From Distichodus sexfasciatus (Eukaryota; Chordata; Actinopteri; Characiformes; Distichodontidae), in NCBI GenBank assembly GCA_032718565.1, contig JAVGVS010000020.1, forward strand, positions 622,041-686,040: DNA of 64,000 bases, given 5' to 3'. The translations under genes were made by a program, and so were the position numbers. The first letter of the stretch is position 1. Each line of letters begins with the position of its first letter. The notes under the pieces were generated by a model, which saw only the letters and a list, made by a program, of their open reading frames with translations, did not search any database and was not told the origin of the DNA. Positions 49,365-58,678 of this stretch are shown piece by piece.

Positions 49365-49485
49365 CGTGTAATGCATTACAAATCAGAGTTAGTAATATTG
49401 TAATGTAACAAAGTACTTGGAAATAACAGTAACTAATGACCTGTAATGTATTACATTTTGGAAGTAACTTGTCCAAAACTGGTCA
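49365..49485. mobile_element. TAATGCATTACA-type DNA element fragment
   Basis: GTAATGCATTACAAATCAG, then GTAATGTATTACATTTTGG and AAGTAACTTGTCCAAAACTG, match the end of a common teleost element whose terminus reads AGTAACTTGCCCAACACTG. One end only. Confidence 0.5.
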
Positions 49486-49554
49486 TCTCAAACCATGTAG
49501 GTATACAGTACCAAACATTTATAAAACATACAGAAAACACTAGGGATAGTTTGT

Positions 49555-49800
49555 TAAGAGCCAGGGTCATGGGGACCAGAGCCTGTACTATGGTCATGAG
49601 GTGGGCACGAGGACCAACCTGGGTGGGCACAAACACACACACCCTTATGGGGCCAATTTAGAGCAACCGGGCCACCTGTAGCACATGCTTTTGACCTGTG
49701 GGATGACACTGGAGCACCTGGAGAAAACCCACATGAACACGGGGAGAGCAGACCGACCCGACCTGGGGACTGAACCCAGGACCCAGGTGTGTCTGATTTT
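49555..49800 (-). repeat. Family B repeat copy
   Basis: The + strand shows GAACACGGGGAGAGCAGACC-like blocks and GACTGAACCCAGGACCC, the inverted head region. The middle is present, the GAAT tail is absent. Confidence 0.7.
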
Positions 49801-50014
49801 CAAGAGTGTGTGTGTGAAGCCACTTCTTAAATTCAACACCAATCAAAAACACTTGGTAGTTGAAAACAGCTGCTACTTTGTAAAGAGAGAAAAATTATAG
49901 CATATATTTTTGTATTCATATTGCATGTCACCTCACTACATAACTATTTGCCAAAAAAGGTTACTTGCTGGAAAATGTACCGTGTTTAAAAAGTAACTTG
50001 TACTGTGATATGAG

Positions 50015-50039
50015 GGTGTGTGTGTGTGTGTGTGTGTGT
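50015..50039. repeat. GT microsatellite
   Basis: About 24 bp of GT. Confidence 0.9.
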
Positions 50040-50562
50040 ATGATTGATATATTATTTACCGTCTCTGACACCATGTGATCAATGCACTGCATCTTCTTTA
50101 GCATATTTTTATAGGAGCTTTTCATATTTTATGAGAGACACACATTGCGAAGTATGTGAGCGCATGAGTGTGTGGGTATTAACTAACGGTTGTCAGGACA
50201 TCCTTATATGCGTGTGTATGAGTGTGTATAAACTGACGTGTCAGGACGCAGGTTCTGAGTTGTGAGTGAATGTTTTGGCTGTAATGTTGAGTTGATGTCT
50301 GTCTCAGGCAGTCGGAGTGTGTATATGTGTGTGAGTGTGCGTGTATGTGCGGGTTTAAAGCTGATCCCAGTTCAGGGGGATTTGTGTGTAAGCCGCTCTG
50401 AGTGACGTGGGTTTTACGACTCTCGCTGCTCCATTCTGCTTTCACTTCTGACCCCCAGTGATACGGCCGCGCGACTGACAGGTGGTCGGGGTGACACGAG
50501 TTTGTGTGTGTGCCATGATGGGGACAGGAATATCAGGAAAAACAGGAGAAACGGACATTGTA

Positions 50563-50810
50563 GGGGTCAGTAGGTGGTGTAACGCTAGTTTGCCCCGTGA
50601 TCAGAAGGTTGCAGGTTTGAATCCAGGGCCGGTAAAGTTACCACTGAGGTACTCATGAACAAGGTACTGTCCCCAAGCACTGCTCCCCGGGCGCTTGTTA
50701 GCTGCCCACTGCTCCTTCACGGATGGGTTAAATGCAGAGGTCACATTTCGTTGTGGTGCACTGTGTGCTGTGCTGTGGTGTGTTCACAATGACAAATAAT
50801 CACTCACAGA
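50563..50810 (+). repeat. SINE-A copy, near full length
   Basis: Head GGTCAGTAGGTGGTGTAACG, B box GGTTTGAATCC, complete body and the 3' GTTCACAATGACAAATAATC end. One of the least diverged copies. Confidence 0.9.
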
Positions 50811-50973
50811 CCCTACAGACCCCACAAAGTGCGGGCGGACTGGGATGTGCAGCTCCATCACTACTATGGCCAGGACTGAATCTTGCTGGAGGGTGTGTGT
50901 GTGTGTTGTGGGGGATGTTGTTAAAGCCTCTGTGTTGCTGGTTGCCTGCTCATCGCTCCCAGAGGAGGCTTCC

Positions 50974-51008
50974 CTTCTTCTTCTTCTTCTTCTTCTTCTT
51001 CTTCTTCT
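50974..51008. repeat. CTT microsatellite
   Basis: A run of about eleven CTT units, giving arginine- or leucine-run frames on the two strands. Confidence 0.95.
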
Positions 51009-51174
51009 GCTCATTGTCCTGTACGTGGATGAGAAACCTCCACCAGCACCACTGCAGCGCTGCGCAAAACTCAGTAAAATGAAGTACATCACGAGAGAGA
51101 GGAGAACACATACACATGAACACGAATGAATGAACACATGAATATTCAGGTATAAAAGTAGTAGAAACAGGGTC

Positions 51175-51725
51175 GGAGGAATGGACCAATGGGTGCAAAG
51201 AGGGATGAAAGGAGGGATGGAGGAATGGAAGGATGGAGAGAGGGGGATGGAAAAATGTAGGAATGGATGGAATAAGGCATGGAGGGAGGGAGGGATGGAA
51301 GGATGAACAGAGGGAGAAATGGAGGAATGGATGAAATAAGAGATTGATGGAGGGAGGGAGGGATGTGTGGAAGGAAGAAACGGGGGTGGATGGAATGAGG
51401 GATGGGGAGGGAGGCTGGCAGGATAGATGAAGGTAGCTTTGGAAGAATGGAGAGAAGGAGGGATAGTGGAATGCGTGGAATGAGAGATGGATGGATGGAT
51501 GAAAGTAGGGAGAGATGGAGGAATGGATGGGATAAGGGATTGATAGAGGGATGGAAGGTGTGAGTAGTGGGAGGACAGATGAAGTTAAGGATGAAAGAAT
51601 GGATGGAGGGAGGAGTGGAAGGAAAGATGAAGGTAGAAATGGAAGGATGGATGAAGGGAGGAAGGGATGGAAGGATGGATGGAGGGAGGGAGGGATGGAA
51701 TGAACACACACATGAATATGGAGAT
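51175..51725. repeat. GGAT/GGAGGGA minisatellite, block 1
   Basis: Purine-rich + strand of irregular GGATGGA, GGAGGGA and GGAATGGA words. The 290-codon minus-strand frame from 51822 is produced by it. Confidence 0.9.
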
Positions 51726-51868
51726 ATGAAAGTAGTAGAAAACGTAAGAGGAATAATAACACGTGGGTGAGGAACTGATAGAGAAAATGGAATGGAGCGA
51801 GAGAGAGAGAGAGTTGTTCCACTTTAAACCAGAGGAGTGAGGGCTCTCTGTGGGGTACGTGCCTGCAG

Positions 51869-51880
51869 TGCTGTGTGTGC

Positions 51881-51914
<34 letters not shown>

Positions 51915-52043
51915 GTGTAATACAGTCTCTCCTGCACTATAAAGCAGACTTACGGCCCATAAAACAGTTGAGTGAAAGCAGAGAACCGCAGAACCTCCAT
52001 CACACCAAACACAACACCAACATCACTTCTACACCATTACACA

Positions 52044-52092
<49 letters not shown>

Positions 52093-52094
52093 AG
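51869..52094. repeat. GT, CT and CA microsatellites
   Basis: A GT run at about 51871-51918 and a CT-then-CA run at 52042-52093, separated by unique sequence. Confidence 0.9.
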
Positions 52095-52109
52095 TCTATG
52101 TATTACTAT

Positions 52110-52350
52110 CTTTGTGAGGTCCTTCCATAATGACTAGATGTATATAATTTTACACCTACACCTAGTCCTAACCTTAACCTTAACCTCAGTAACCAAAAGC
52201 ACATCTTTTACCTCTTTTAGTTTCTCAAATAAAACAAGCACATTTTCCATAAAGTCATTTTTCCTCATGGGGACCTCTCAAATGTCCCCACAAAACCCAA
52301 AAAAACAGATAAAAGTGATTTTAGGGGACAAAAAGGTCCCCACAGTGCGA
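52110..52350. repeat. Dispersed repeat of the GGGGACC / CCTAACC type
   Basis: Contains CCTAGTCCTAACCTTAACC, CTCATGGGGACCTCTCAAAT and AAAGGTCCCCACAGTG. This combination, usually beside CA repeats, is a frequent teleost dispersed repeat. Related words occur at 56150-56590. Confidence 0.6.
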
Positions 52351-52527
52351 TAGATACATGAACACACACACACATTCTCTCTCTCATACATACACACACA
52401 CACACACACTCACTCTCACACTGCATCATTAACCCATTACCCTTAATATGGTCACACTAGACTTGTTTACACAACTAAGGACTGCACGTTTCGTCCAACA
52501 TGTTACACACACACCACCAGAATCAGG

Positions 52528-53138
52528 TTCCAGGGAGGGAGGGATGAGGGAGGGAGAGACGAAGGGATGGATGGAATGAATGGAAAGAGGGAGGGAGAGA
52601 GGGAGGGCGGGAAAGAGGAATGAATGGAGAGAGGGATGGATAGAAGGATGAAGGGAGGAAGAGATGGAGGAATAGATGGAATAAGGGATGGATGGATAGA
52701 TGGAAAGAAGGATGGATGCTGGGAGGAAGGGAGGGATGGATGGAATGAAGATGGGATGAATGGAAGGATATATGAAGGTAGGGATGGAAGCATAGATGGA
52801 GGTAGAAATTGAAGGATGGAGGGATGGATGGAATGAGGGAGGGAAGGATGGATAGATGAAGCTACGCATGGAGGGAGGGAGGGATGAAAGGATAGATGGA
52901 GGTAGGGGTGAAAAGATGGATGGAATGAGTGATGCAGGAAGGGGCAGAGGAACAGAGGAGTGAGAGATGGATGAATGGAATGAGGGATGGAAGGATAGAT
53001 GAAGGTAGGAATGGAAGAATGGAGTGAGGGAGGGAGGGATGAAAGGATGGATGGAGGGATAGCTGGAGGTAGGGAAATAGGAATGGAGGGAGTGAGAGAT
53101 GGATGAATGGAATGAGGGAGGGATGGAGGGAGCCAGGC
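52528..53138. repeat. GGAT/GGAGGGA minisatellite, block 2
   Basis: Same unit family and orientation as block 1, about 610 bp. The 219-codon minus-strand frame is a by-product. Confidence 0.9.
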
Positions 53139-53224
53139 GACGATAATCAATTTGAGAACCATTGAGAAACTAGAGACAAGGCATCAGGGGGTCAGAACAC
53201 ACCCACACCACCAGATGGCTAATA

Positions 53225-53550
53225 TGTGTGTGTTGGGTGTGTGTGTTGGGCGTGTGTGTTGTGTGTGTGTGTGTATGTGTGTGTTGGGTGTGTGTGTTGG
53301 GCGTGTGTGTTGTGTGTGTGTGTGTATGTGTGTGTTGGGTGTGTGTGTTGTGTGTGTATGTGTGTGTTGGGTGTGTGTGTTGGGCGTGTGTGTTGTGTGT
53401 GTATGTGTGTGTTGGGTGTGTGTGTTGGGCGTGTGTGTTGTGTGTGTGTGTGTATGTGTGTGTTGGGTGTGTGTGTTGGGCGTGTGTGTTGTGTGTGTGT
53501 ATGTGTGTGTTGGGTGTGTGTGTTGTGTGTGTGTGTGTGTGTGTGTGTGA
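53225..53550. repeat. G-rich GT minisatellite, ~46-52-bp unit
   Basis: Units combine GTGTGTTGGGTGTGTGTGTT and GGGCGTGTGTGTTG blocks with TGTAT spacers, five to six times, ending in a plain GT run. Long frames in all phases are artefacts. Confidence 0.9.
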
Positions 53551-53654
53551 TTGGTCACAGTGCTTGACATGGTATCGTCTACAGGTTTGGCTGTGTTCCT
53601 CAGTCAGTGTAGGCTTGTCAGAGTGGTGAGAGACACAGCCATCTGTTTGCATAA

Positions 53655-53715
53655 CACACACACACACACATACACACCACAGACCACACACACATAATCA
53701 CACACACACACACAC
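53655..53715. repeat. CA microsatellites
   Basis: Interrupted CA runs. Confidence 0.85.
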
Positions 53716-53937
53716 TGCTGAATTGAGGAGGAACAGTGTAACTCTCGTGCTGCGTGGTCTCAGCATATGCTGTAGCTGTGTGTGGAAGACTGGCACTCAC
53801 TCCACTCTGTGTGTTTGTTTTCTCTCGTGCCATCTGGGAGGGAAGAGGAGACGCTGCAGACTGGAGAGAGAGGGAGAGAGAGAGATGGAGAGAAAGAGAT
53901 TAGTGTGTTTGTCACTTGAGATGTCGTAAGGAGTGAA

Positions 53938-54680
53938 GGTTCAAGGTTCAAGGTTCTTTATTGTCATCAGTCGCTATATACAGTGCTGTGCAAAAGTTTT
54001 AGGCAGGTGTGAAAAAATGCTGTAAACAAAGAATGCTTTCAAAAAGGGAAGTGTTAATCATTAATTTTCATCAATCAACAAAATGCAGTGAATGAACAAA
54101 AGAGAAATCTACCTAAATCTAGCTAGAAGAATTGATGCTGGTTTGAAGGCAAAAGGTAGTAACACCAAATATTGATTTGATTTAGATTTTTCCTTTGTTC
54201 GCTCACTTTGCATTTTGTAAATTGATAAATAATAAACAATCTTTATTTACATTTCTGAAAGCATTCTTTGTTTACAGCAATTTTTCACACCTGCCTAAAA
54301 CCTTTGCACAGTACTGTACATGTACAAGGTGTGTTGAGACAGTGTTTCGACAGGCCCCGGTGCAACATACAGTATAGTAACACTGAACATTATATTCAAC
54401 GGGACAAAGGGTGCAAAGAAACAACACAATAAATACAGTACGAAAGTGACGTTTAGTGAAGAGATGGAATGTAAACATCAGGATGTTTAGTATTGCTTAG
54501 TTTATGTTTCCAAGGCACATTGGCAGCATCAGCATCTAAACAGCTTTTGACAAATGAAGTGCAAGAGCATTACAATACAAAACAATCACAATAAATAGAC
54601 AGAACAGTAAATACACAACACTCCAGTACTATTTGAAGGTGTGGATGTAAACCTTAATGTCTGATACTGCACAGGTTAGA
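53938..54680. repeat. Dispersed repeat (TTCTTTATTGTCAT type) split by a Tc1-like MITE
   Basis: AAGGTTCAAGGTTCTTTATT followed by GTCATCAG at 53940-53970 resembles the 3' end of a teleost retroposon. The flank after the MITE (54317 on; GGGACAAAGGGTGCAAAGAA, ACAATAAATACAGTA) could continue it. The far boundary is uncertain. Confidence 0.45.
53980..54315 (+). mobile_element. Tc1-like fold-back MITE, copy 3 (internally deleted)
   Basis: The ends CAGTGCTGTGCAAAAGTTTT and AAACCTTTGCACAGTACTG are flanked by TA. It lacks the centre present in the copies at 13513 and 26938, so only a short transposase-derived block (RRIDAGLKAKGSNTKY-like) remains, beginning at about 54125. Confidence 0.8.
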
Positions 54681-54739
54681 TGTAGAATTGAAGACAAATT
54701 CACAGAGGTTTACTGGTGACGCTCAGAGATCTTCCTCTC

Positions 54740-54860
54740 TCTTTTTCTCTCCATTTCTCTCTCTCTCTCTCTCTCTCATCCTCTGTATCCTTTTTCTTTC
54801 TCGTGTTCTCACCCTCTCCATCTCTTTCTCTCTCTCTCTCGTTCTCTTTCTTTCTGTCAC
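54740..54860. repeat. CT-rich microsatellite
   Basis: CT runs at about 54755-54777 and 54825-54842. Confidence 0.85.
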
Positions 54861-55009
54861 TCATCGTGTAAATGCTCACATTAATCACACACATGCACCA
54901 ACGTAATCATACACTCACAGCAAATCTACACATTTAAAACACACACACTCACATCCAATTGTATTATATCTGCACTGATAAAGCCCACACGCACACACAC
55001 ACACACACA

Positions 55010-55155
55010 GTCCAGTGGAGCTGTTCTTCAGGGTGTGTTTAATTGGCCCTCATTAAGAGCTGAACTGCTGCAGTTGCTCCATTTTTCTGAAAAGTCTCCA
55101 GAAATGGTAATTAATGGCGTGAGCGGCAGCAATTAGCCTGCGCTGACAGCCGAGG
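55010..55155. other. Candidate conserved non-coding segment upstream of the exon
   Basis: Repeat-free block between microsatellites, about 620-760 bp before the gfra1 exon, with TTTAATTGGCCCTCATTAAG and GGTAATTAATGGCGTG. Homeodomain-like AATTAA/CATTAA words are dense. No coding signal. Confidence 0.3.
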
Positions 55156-55159
55156 AGAG

Positions 55160-55162
55160 AGT

Positions 55163-55196
<34 letters not shown>

Positions 55197-55420
55197 TGTG
55201 TGTGTGTGTGTGTGTGAGTGTGAGAGTGTGTACGGAGACTGGGCAGCTTTGATGACTCTGCACTTGGCCGAGCGAGTGTGTGTTTCAGCTGCAAGGCTGC
55301 AAAGGGCCGGGTTTGATGTAACGCCGCGGAGAGTGTAGAGTCACTGTCCTGACAGCGATGTAGTGGAGAGCGTTTATCGCACACACACACACACACACGC
55401 ACACACACAGACACACACAC
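55160..55420. repeat. GA/GT and CA microsatellites
   Basis: GA run 55162-55193 followed by a GT run to 55216; CA runs at 55379-55420. The 55230-55375 stretch between them is unique. Confidence 0.9.
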
Positions 55421-55546
55421 ACTGTAGCTAAATTAGCCGTAGTGGTCTGGACAGTTTCAAGTTCATAAGTTTATCTTACTTTCTCTCTTTCTCTAACTTT
55501 TTAATTTTCATTTTCTCAGTCTCTCTGTAAACAGCTCTGTCGTTCT

Positions 55547-55549
<3 letters not shown>

Positions 55550-55579
<30 letters not shown>
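55550..55579. repeat. CT microsatellite
   Basis: About 30 bp of CT. Confidence 0.9.
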
Positions 55580-55584
<5 letters not shown>

Positions 55585-55599
55585 AAGGTCTTTTTGGGC

Positions 55600-55735
55600 T
55601 CAAGAATAAAAATGTCAAACGATATTAAATCGTCACATGATATTACTGGGTCCTGAATTGAAATTTACTCGTAACTGTGACATCGGCAGATCGTCCACTG
55701 CATCGATATAATGTCATATCGGTGTTTAAACTTAA
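55600..55735. mobile_element. Decayed hAT-like fragment next to the splice acceptor
   Basis: AAACGATATTAAATCGTCAC and GCATCGATATAATGTCATAT resemble the fragment at 23640 (GTGACATCGGCAGA versus GTGATATCGGCAGA). It ends only about 35 bp before the gfra1 acceptor at 55770. Confidence 0.4.
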
Positions 55736-55770
55736 AGTAAACAGATCTGTCTCTCTCCTCTCTTCTAAAG

Positions 55771-56122
55771 GGGAGCCGGCCCTGGCGAAGGAGAACAACT
55801 GCCTGAACGCGGCGAAGGCCTGCAACCTGAACGACACGTGTAAGAAGTACCGCTCGGCCTACATCAGCCCCTGCACCAGCCGAGTCTCCACCGCTGAGGT
55901 CTGCAACCGCCGCAAATGCCACAAGGCTCTGCGCCAGTTCTTCGACAAACTGCCGCCCAAGTACAGCTACAGCATGCTGTACTGCTCCTGTCCGCCAGGC
56001 GACCAATCGGCTTGCTCCGAGCGTCGGCGCCAGACCATCGTCCCGGCCTGCTCCTACGAGGACAAGGAGAAGCCCAACTGCCTTGCACTGCAGGCCACGT
56101 GCAAGGGCAACTACATCTGCAG
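55771..56122 (+). CDS. gfra1: gfra1 internal exon encoding GFR domain 2 and start of domain 3
   Basis: Internal exon of a GDNF family receptor alpha gene. GFRA proteins are GPI-anchored cell-surface co-receptors that bind GDNF-family ligands and present them to the RET tyrosine kinase. The 352-bp exon follows a CT-rich tract ending in AAAG at 55770 and ends at AG|GTACAC. It begins with two bases of a split codon (phase 1) and ends in phase 2. It encodes about 117 residues starting GEPALAKENNC, with 13 cysteines. Paralogue-specific matches to GFRA1 include TCKKYRSAYI, CNRRKCHKALRQFFDK, RRRQTIVPACSYED and GNYICR; GFRA2 differs at several of these sites (LRSSYI, TILPSCSYED). The acceptor position and phase fit the vertebrate GFRA1 exon that follows the short alternative DVFQQ exon; I did not find that 15-bp exon here. 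The segment CSCPPGDQSACSERR is three residues longer than the mammalian form I remember (CSCRDVACTERR). An in-frame upstream ATG at 55677 is intronic, not a start. Confidence 0.93.
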
Positions 56123-56123
56123 G

Positions 56124-56152
56124 TACACATACACACACACACACACACACAC
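56124..56152. repeat. CA microsatellite at the splice donor
   Basis: TACACATACACAC and a CA run begin inside the donor consensus (GTACAC) of the exon ending at 56122. Confidence 0.95.
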
Positions 56153-56590
56153 TTGTACTTGTTATCCTCACACAGTGTGGGGACCACACTTCCTAAAAGG
56201 CTTTAAAACTAATGAGAAACTGATCTGAGCTCAGCGAAGTTTCCTTGTAATGGATGTCACTTGTCAAATGTAGAATTAACACCAGAAGCTGGACCCCACA
56301 TTATACGTCAGAACATATGTCTTTGTGGGGACCGATGACACACACACACACTTGGTTTTCTCACCTGGTGGGGACACATCTAGACGCTTGCGTAATGAGG
56401 ACCATGCTTTCTATAAGGTTTACCAGACAAGCGACCAAAAAACGATCTGAGCTCAGTGAAGTCTCCTTATAAAGCACATCACTTAAAAAACACTGCATTA
56501 ACACCAGAAGCCGAGCCTGACATTGGACACTCACGGTGGGGACCAAACATCAGGTCAGATGTTCTTGTGGGGACCAATGACACACAAAGG
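56142..56590. repeat. Tandem duplication of a ~220-bp unit
   Basis: Two diverged units (about 56142-56350 and 56351-56586) share in order CACACTTG, AGTGTGGGGACCA-type and GATCTGAGCTCAG words, ATTAACACCAGAAGC, then CTTGTGGGGACCAATGACAC. The unit belongs to the GGGGACC repeat type seen at 52110. Confidence 0.75.
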
Positions 56591-56705
56591 GCTGTAAAAA
56601 TAATGCCTGTGTCCAAGAATAAATCTTTTTGAAGATAACTAAGGAGGCCTTTTTGCTGTCTTAAGGCTTCAACACTGCACCAACTATGCTTCTGACTCTA
56701 TAATA

Positions 56706-56862
56706 TATAAGTTGGCAGCATAACGGTGCGGGAGTCGGCCACCGGATCTGAGGGTCACCAGTTCGAATCCGGGCTGATATAGGTACCACTGAGGTACTCA
56801 TGAGCAAGGTACTGTCCCCCAGCACTACTCTCCCGGGGCAACTCCATCACGGACGGGGCAGT
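56706..56862 (+). repeat. SINE-A 5' part
   Basis: TTGGCAGCATAACGGTGCGG head, B box AGTTCGAATCCGGGC, body to about CTCCATCACGGACGGG. Confidence 0.8.
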
Positions 56863-56863
56863 G

Positions 56864-57008
56864 GATAGGTGCAGTGGATAGCATAATGGTTAGGGTGGTG
56901 TGGCGTGATCGGACGGTTGCCGGTTCGAATCCCGGGCCGGTGAAGGTACTGCTGAGGTACTCATGAGCAATATACCATCCCCAAGCACTGCTCCCAGGGA
57001 CAAATCCA
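56864..57008 (+). repeat. SINE-A 5' part, second copy in tandem
   Basis: TGGATAGCATAATGGTTAGG head, B box GGTTCGAATCCCGGGCC (well preserved) and body to CACTGCTCCCAGGGAC. Follows the previous copy head to tail. Confidence 0.8.
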
Positions 57009-57010
57009 TG

Positions 57011-57177
57011 TATCCCTCATTCATTTTCGTGGTTGCGGGGACCAGAGCTTATCCCGGACCGGTACCAACACACTACAGGACACAAACACACACACAGTCA
57101 TATTCACATTTAATGGGGCACTTTTAGAGTAACCAATCAACCTACAGTGTGTGGACTGTGGGAGGAAACCGGAGAGA
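57011..57177 (-). repeat. Family B repeat, 3' part
   Basis: TCCCTCATTCATTTTCGTGG and GACCAGAGCTTATCCCGG, then ACTGTGGGAGGAAACCGGAG, match the 3' half of the copy at 479. The head is missing. Confidence 0.7.
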
Positions 57178-57689
57178 ACATAGCATAAGGGCGCATGTTC
57201 TCAATGTTTTCCACTTTTTATTTGAGTGCAAAATGGGAAACCCCAAAATGACGCGAACTGACACAGACTGAGACGAATCTCTGAGATTCTCTCCTGTCGC
57301 TGTGCCAGTCGGCTGTAAGCGGGAAGCGTTACTCCGTGTCAACACTGATGTAAGACACCACGCCAGTGCCAAGTGGAGTCTTGCGAGGTGTTAACAAAAA
57401 AAAATCACTCGCCCACTCCCCAGCTCCACACTTCCGCTACCACGGGCTTGGCGCTAATCCCACCTGCTGTGCTCATCTATGGGGAAATAAAGTGCATATT
57501 ACCGCGAAACGGCGGAACATACACAGTTAGCGCAATTACAGCGATTAACCGCATCTTACCAATAACACAGTGCAGCGCAAATCAGGTTTGTGCAGCTCGG
57601 AGCTCGGTGCGAAGTGGCTGTAAGAGGCTTGTTAAGGAGTCGGAGATGCAGTTTGTGAAATGTAGCACGTCTCAGAACAAGCTGAGGGC

Positions 57690-58322
57690 GAGCGATAGAG
57701 AGAGAGAAAGAGAATGGAGAATAAAGAAAGAATAATTTTCCTTACAACAGAGAGGAAAATAGAGAGTCTGCGAAAGAAAGAGAAATAGACCTAGAGATAA
57801 GGAAGACTGAGAGAGAGAGAGAGACGCTAAATGAGAAAAGAGAGAGAAGAACGATGGAGAGAGAGAAAGAGTACAAAGGGAGTTTCTTTATTCATTTACT
57901 CTCTCTCTTTCCCTCACACTTTTCAGATTCAGTCTCCGTCTCTTTTTTCATTTACAATCTCTCTTTGTCTCTTCTTTATCCCTTCTCTTTTCTCTACGTT
58001 CTTTACCCCCCCCTCTCTTTTCCGTTTTATTTTCATTTGTCTAGGCGCTCTCTCTCTTCTTTATCCCTTCTCTTCTCTTCTCTTCTCTTCTCTTCTCTTC
58101 TCTTCTCTCTCTCTCTCTCTTTTTGATCCCTCTCTTTTCATTTAGAATCTTTCTCATCTTTCTTCTTTTTTTCTCTCCCTTCTTTATCCGTTTACTCTCT
58201 CTCTCTCTCTCTCTTTCTCCCTCTCTCTCAATCTTTCTCAGATTCAGTCTTCTTCTCTTTTTTCTTTTAGAATCTCTCTCTTCTTTATCCCTCCTCTTTT
58301 CTCTCTCCTCTTTATCCCTTTT

Positions 58323-58360
<38 letters not shown>

Positions 58361-58480
58361 TTTATCCCTTCTCACTTTCTCACCTCTTTATCCCTTTTCT
58401 TTTCTACTTCCTCTCGTCTCACTCTTCTTTATCCCCTATCTTCTTTCCCTCTCTCTCTCCCCTGACTCTGGTGCTGAGTG
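57690..58480. repeat. Opposing GA-rich and CT-rich tracts
   Basis: GA-rich + strand at about 57690-57880 passes into CT-rich sequence at 57895-58480. The CT part includes TCTCT(T) runs near 58072 and repeated units with TTCTTTATCCCTTCTCTTTT. Confidence 0.85.
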
Positions 58481-58678
58481 AGAGGAGGCTGAGTTTTGGA
58501 GGTTATAGAGGGAGGTAGAGGAGGATGGCGGGATGAGGGAGGTGTTGCAGAGCACACTGGGGTTTGGTAGAGATGGATTGACACCAGCCGTCTCCCTCAC
58601 CATATGTCATGAGCATCGGCTCACCGCATTCATTCAGCTTCTCCTCCTCTCCGCTTAGCACGCCGGCACGCTGCTGGA

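Larger units (their letters stand above)
1..55770 (+). other. gfra1: Inferred large upstream intron of gfra1 (non-coding, repeat-rich)
   Basis: The first gfra1 exon in the window is internal, so its 5' neighbours must lie upstream. I saw no exon carrying the domain 1 or signal-peptide sequence and no other plausible gene on either strand, so the whole stretch is read as one intron. Large 5' introns are known for vertebrate GFRA1. A short exon of a few tens of bases, such as the domain 1-domain 2 linker or the 15-bp alternative exon, could have been missed. The contents are itemised in the repeat entries. Confidence 0.6.

Noticed and set aside
50950..51822. 290-codon minus-strand open frame
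   Set aside because: Produced by the GGAT minisatellite and the CTT run; proline/serine periodicity follows the repeat.
53152..53691. Overlapping long frames rich in Cys-Val and Thr-His
   Set aside because: All phases and both strands are open because the GT minisatellite lacks stop codons.
55677..55770. Upstream ATG making the gfra1 exon look like a 183-codon gene
   Set aside because: The sequence before 55771 is intronic with a CT-rich tract and AG, and the encoded residues there do not match GFRA1; likewise the frame past 56122 is intron.
55771..56122. GFRA2 as the gene identity
   Set aside because: TCKKYRSAYI, QTIVPACSYE and the later KENYADCL, YSGLIG and GTVMTPNY words fit GFRA1 better; only part of the third exon is GFRA2-like.
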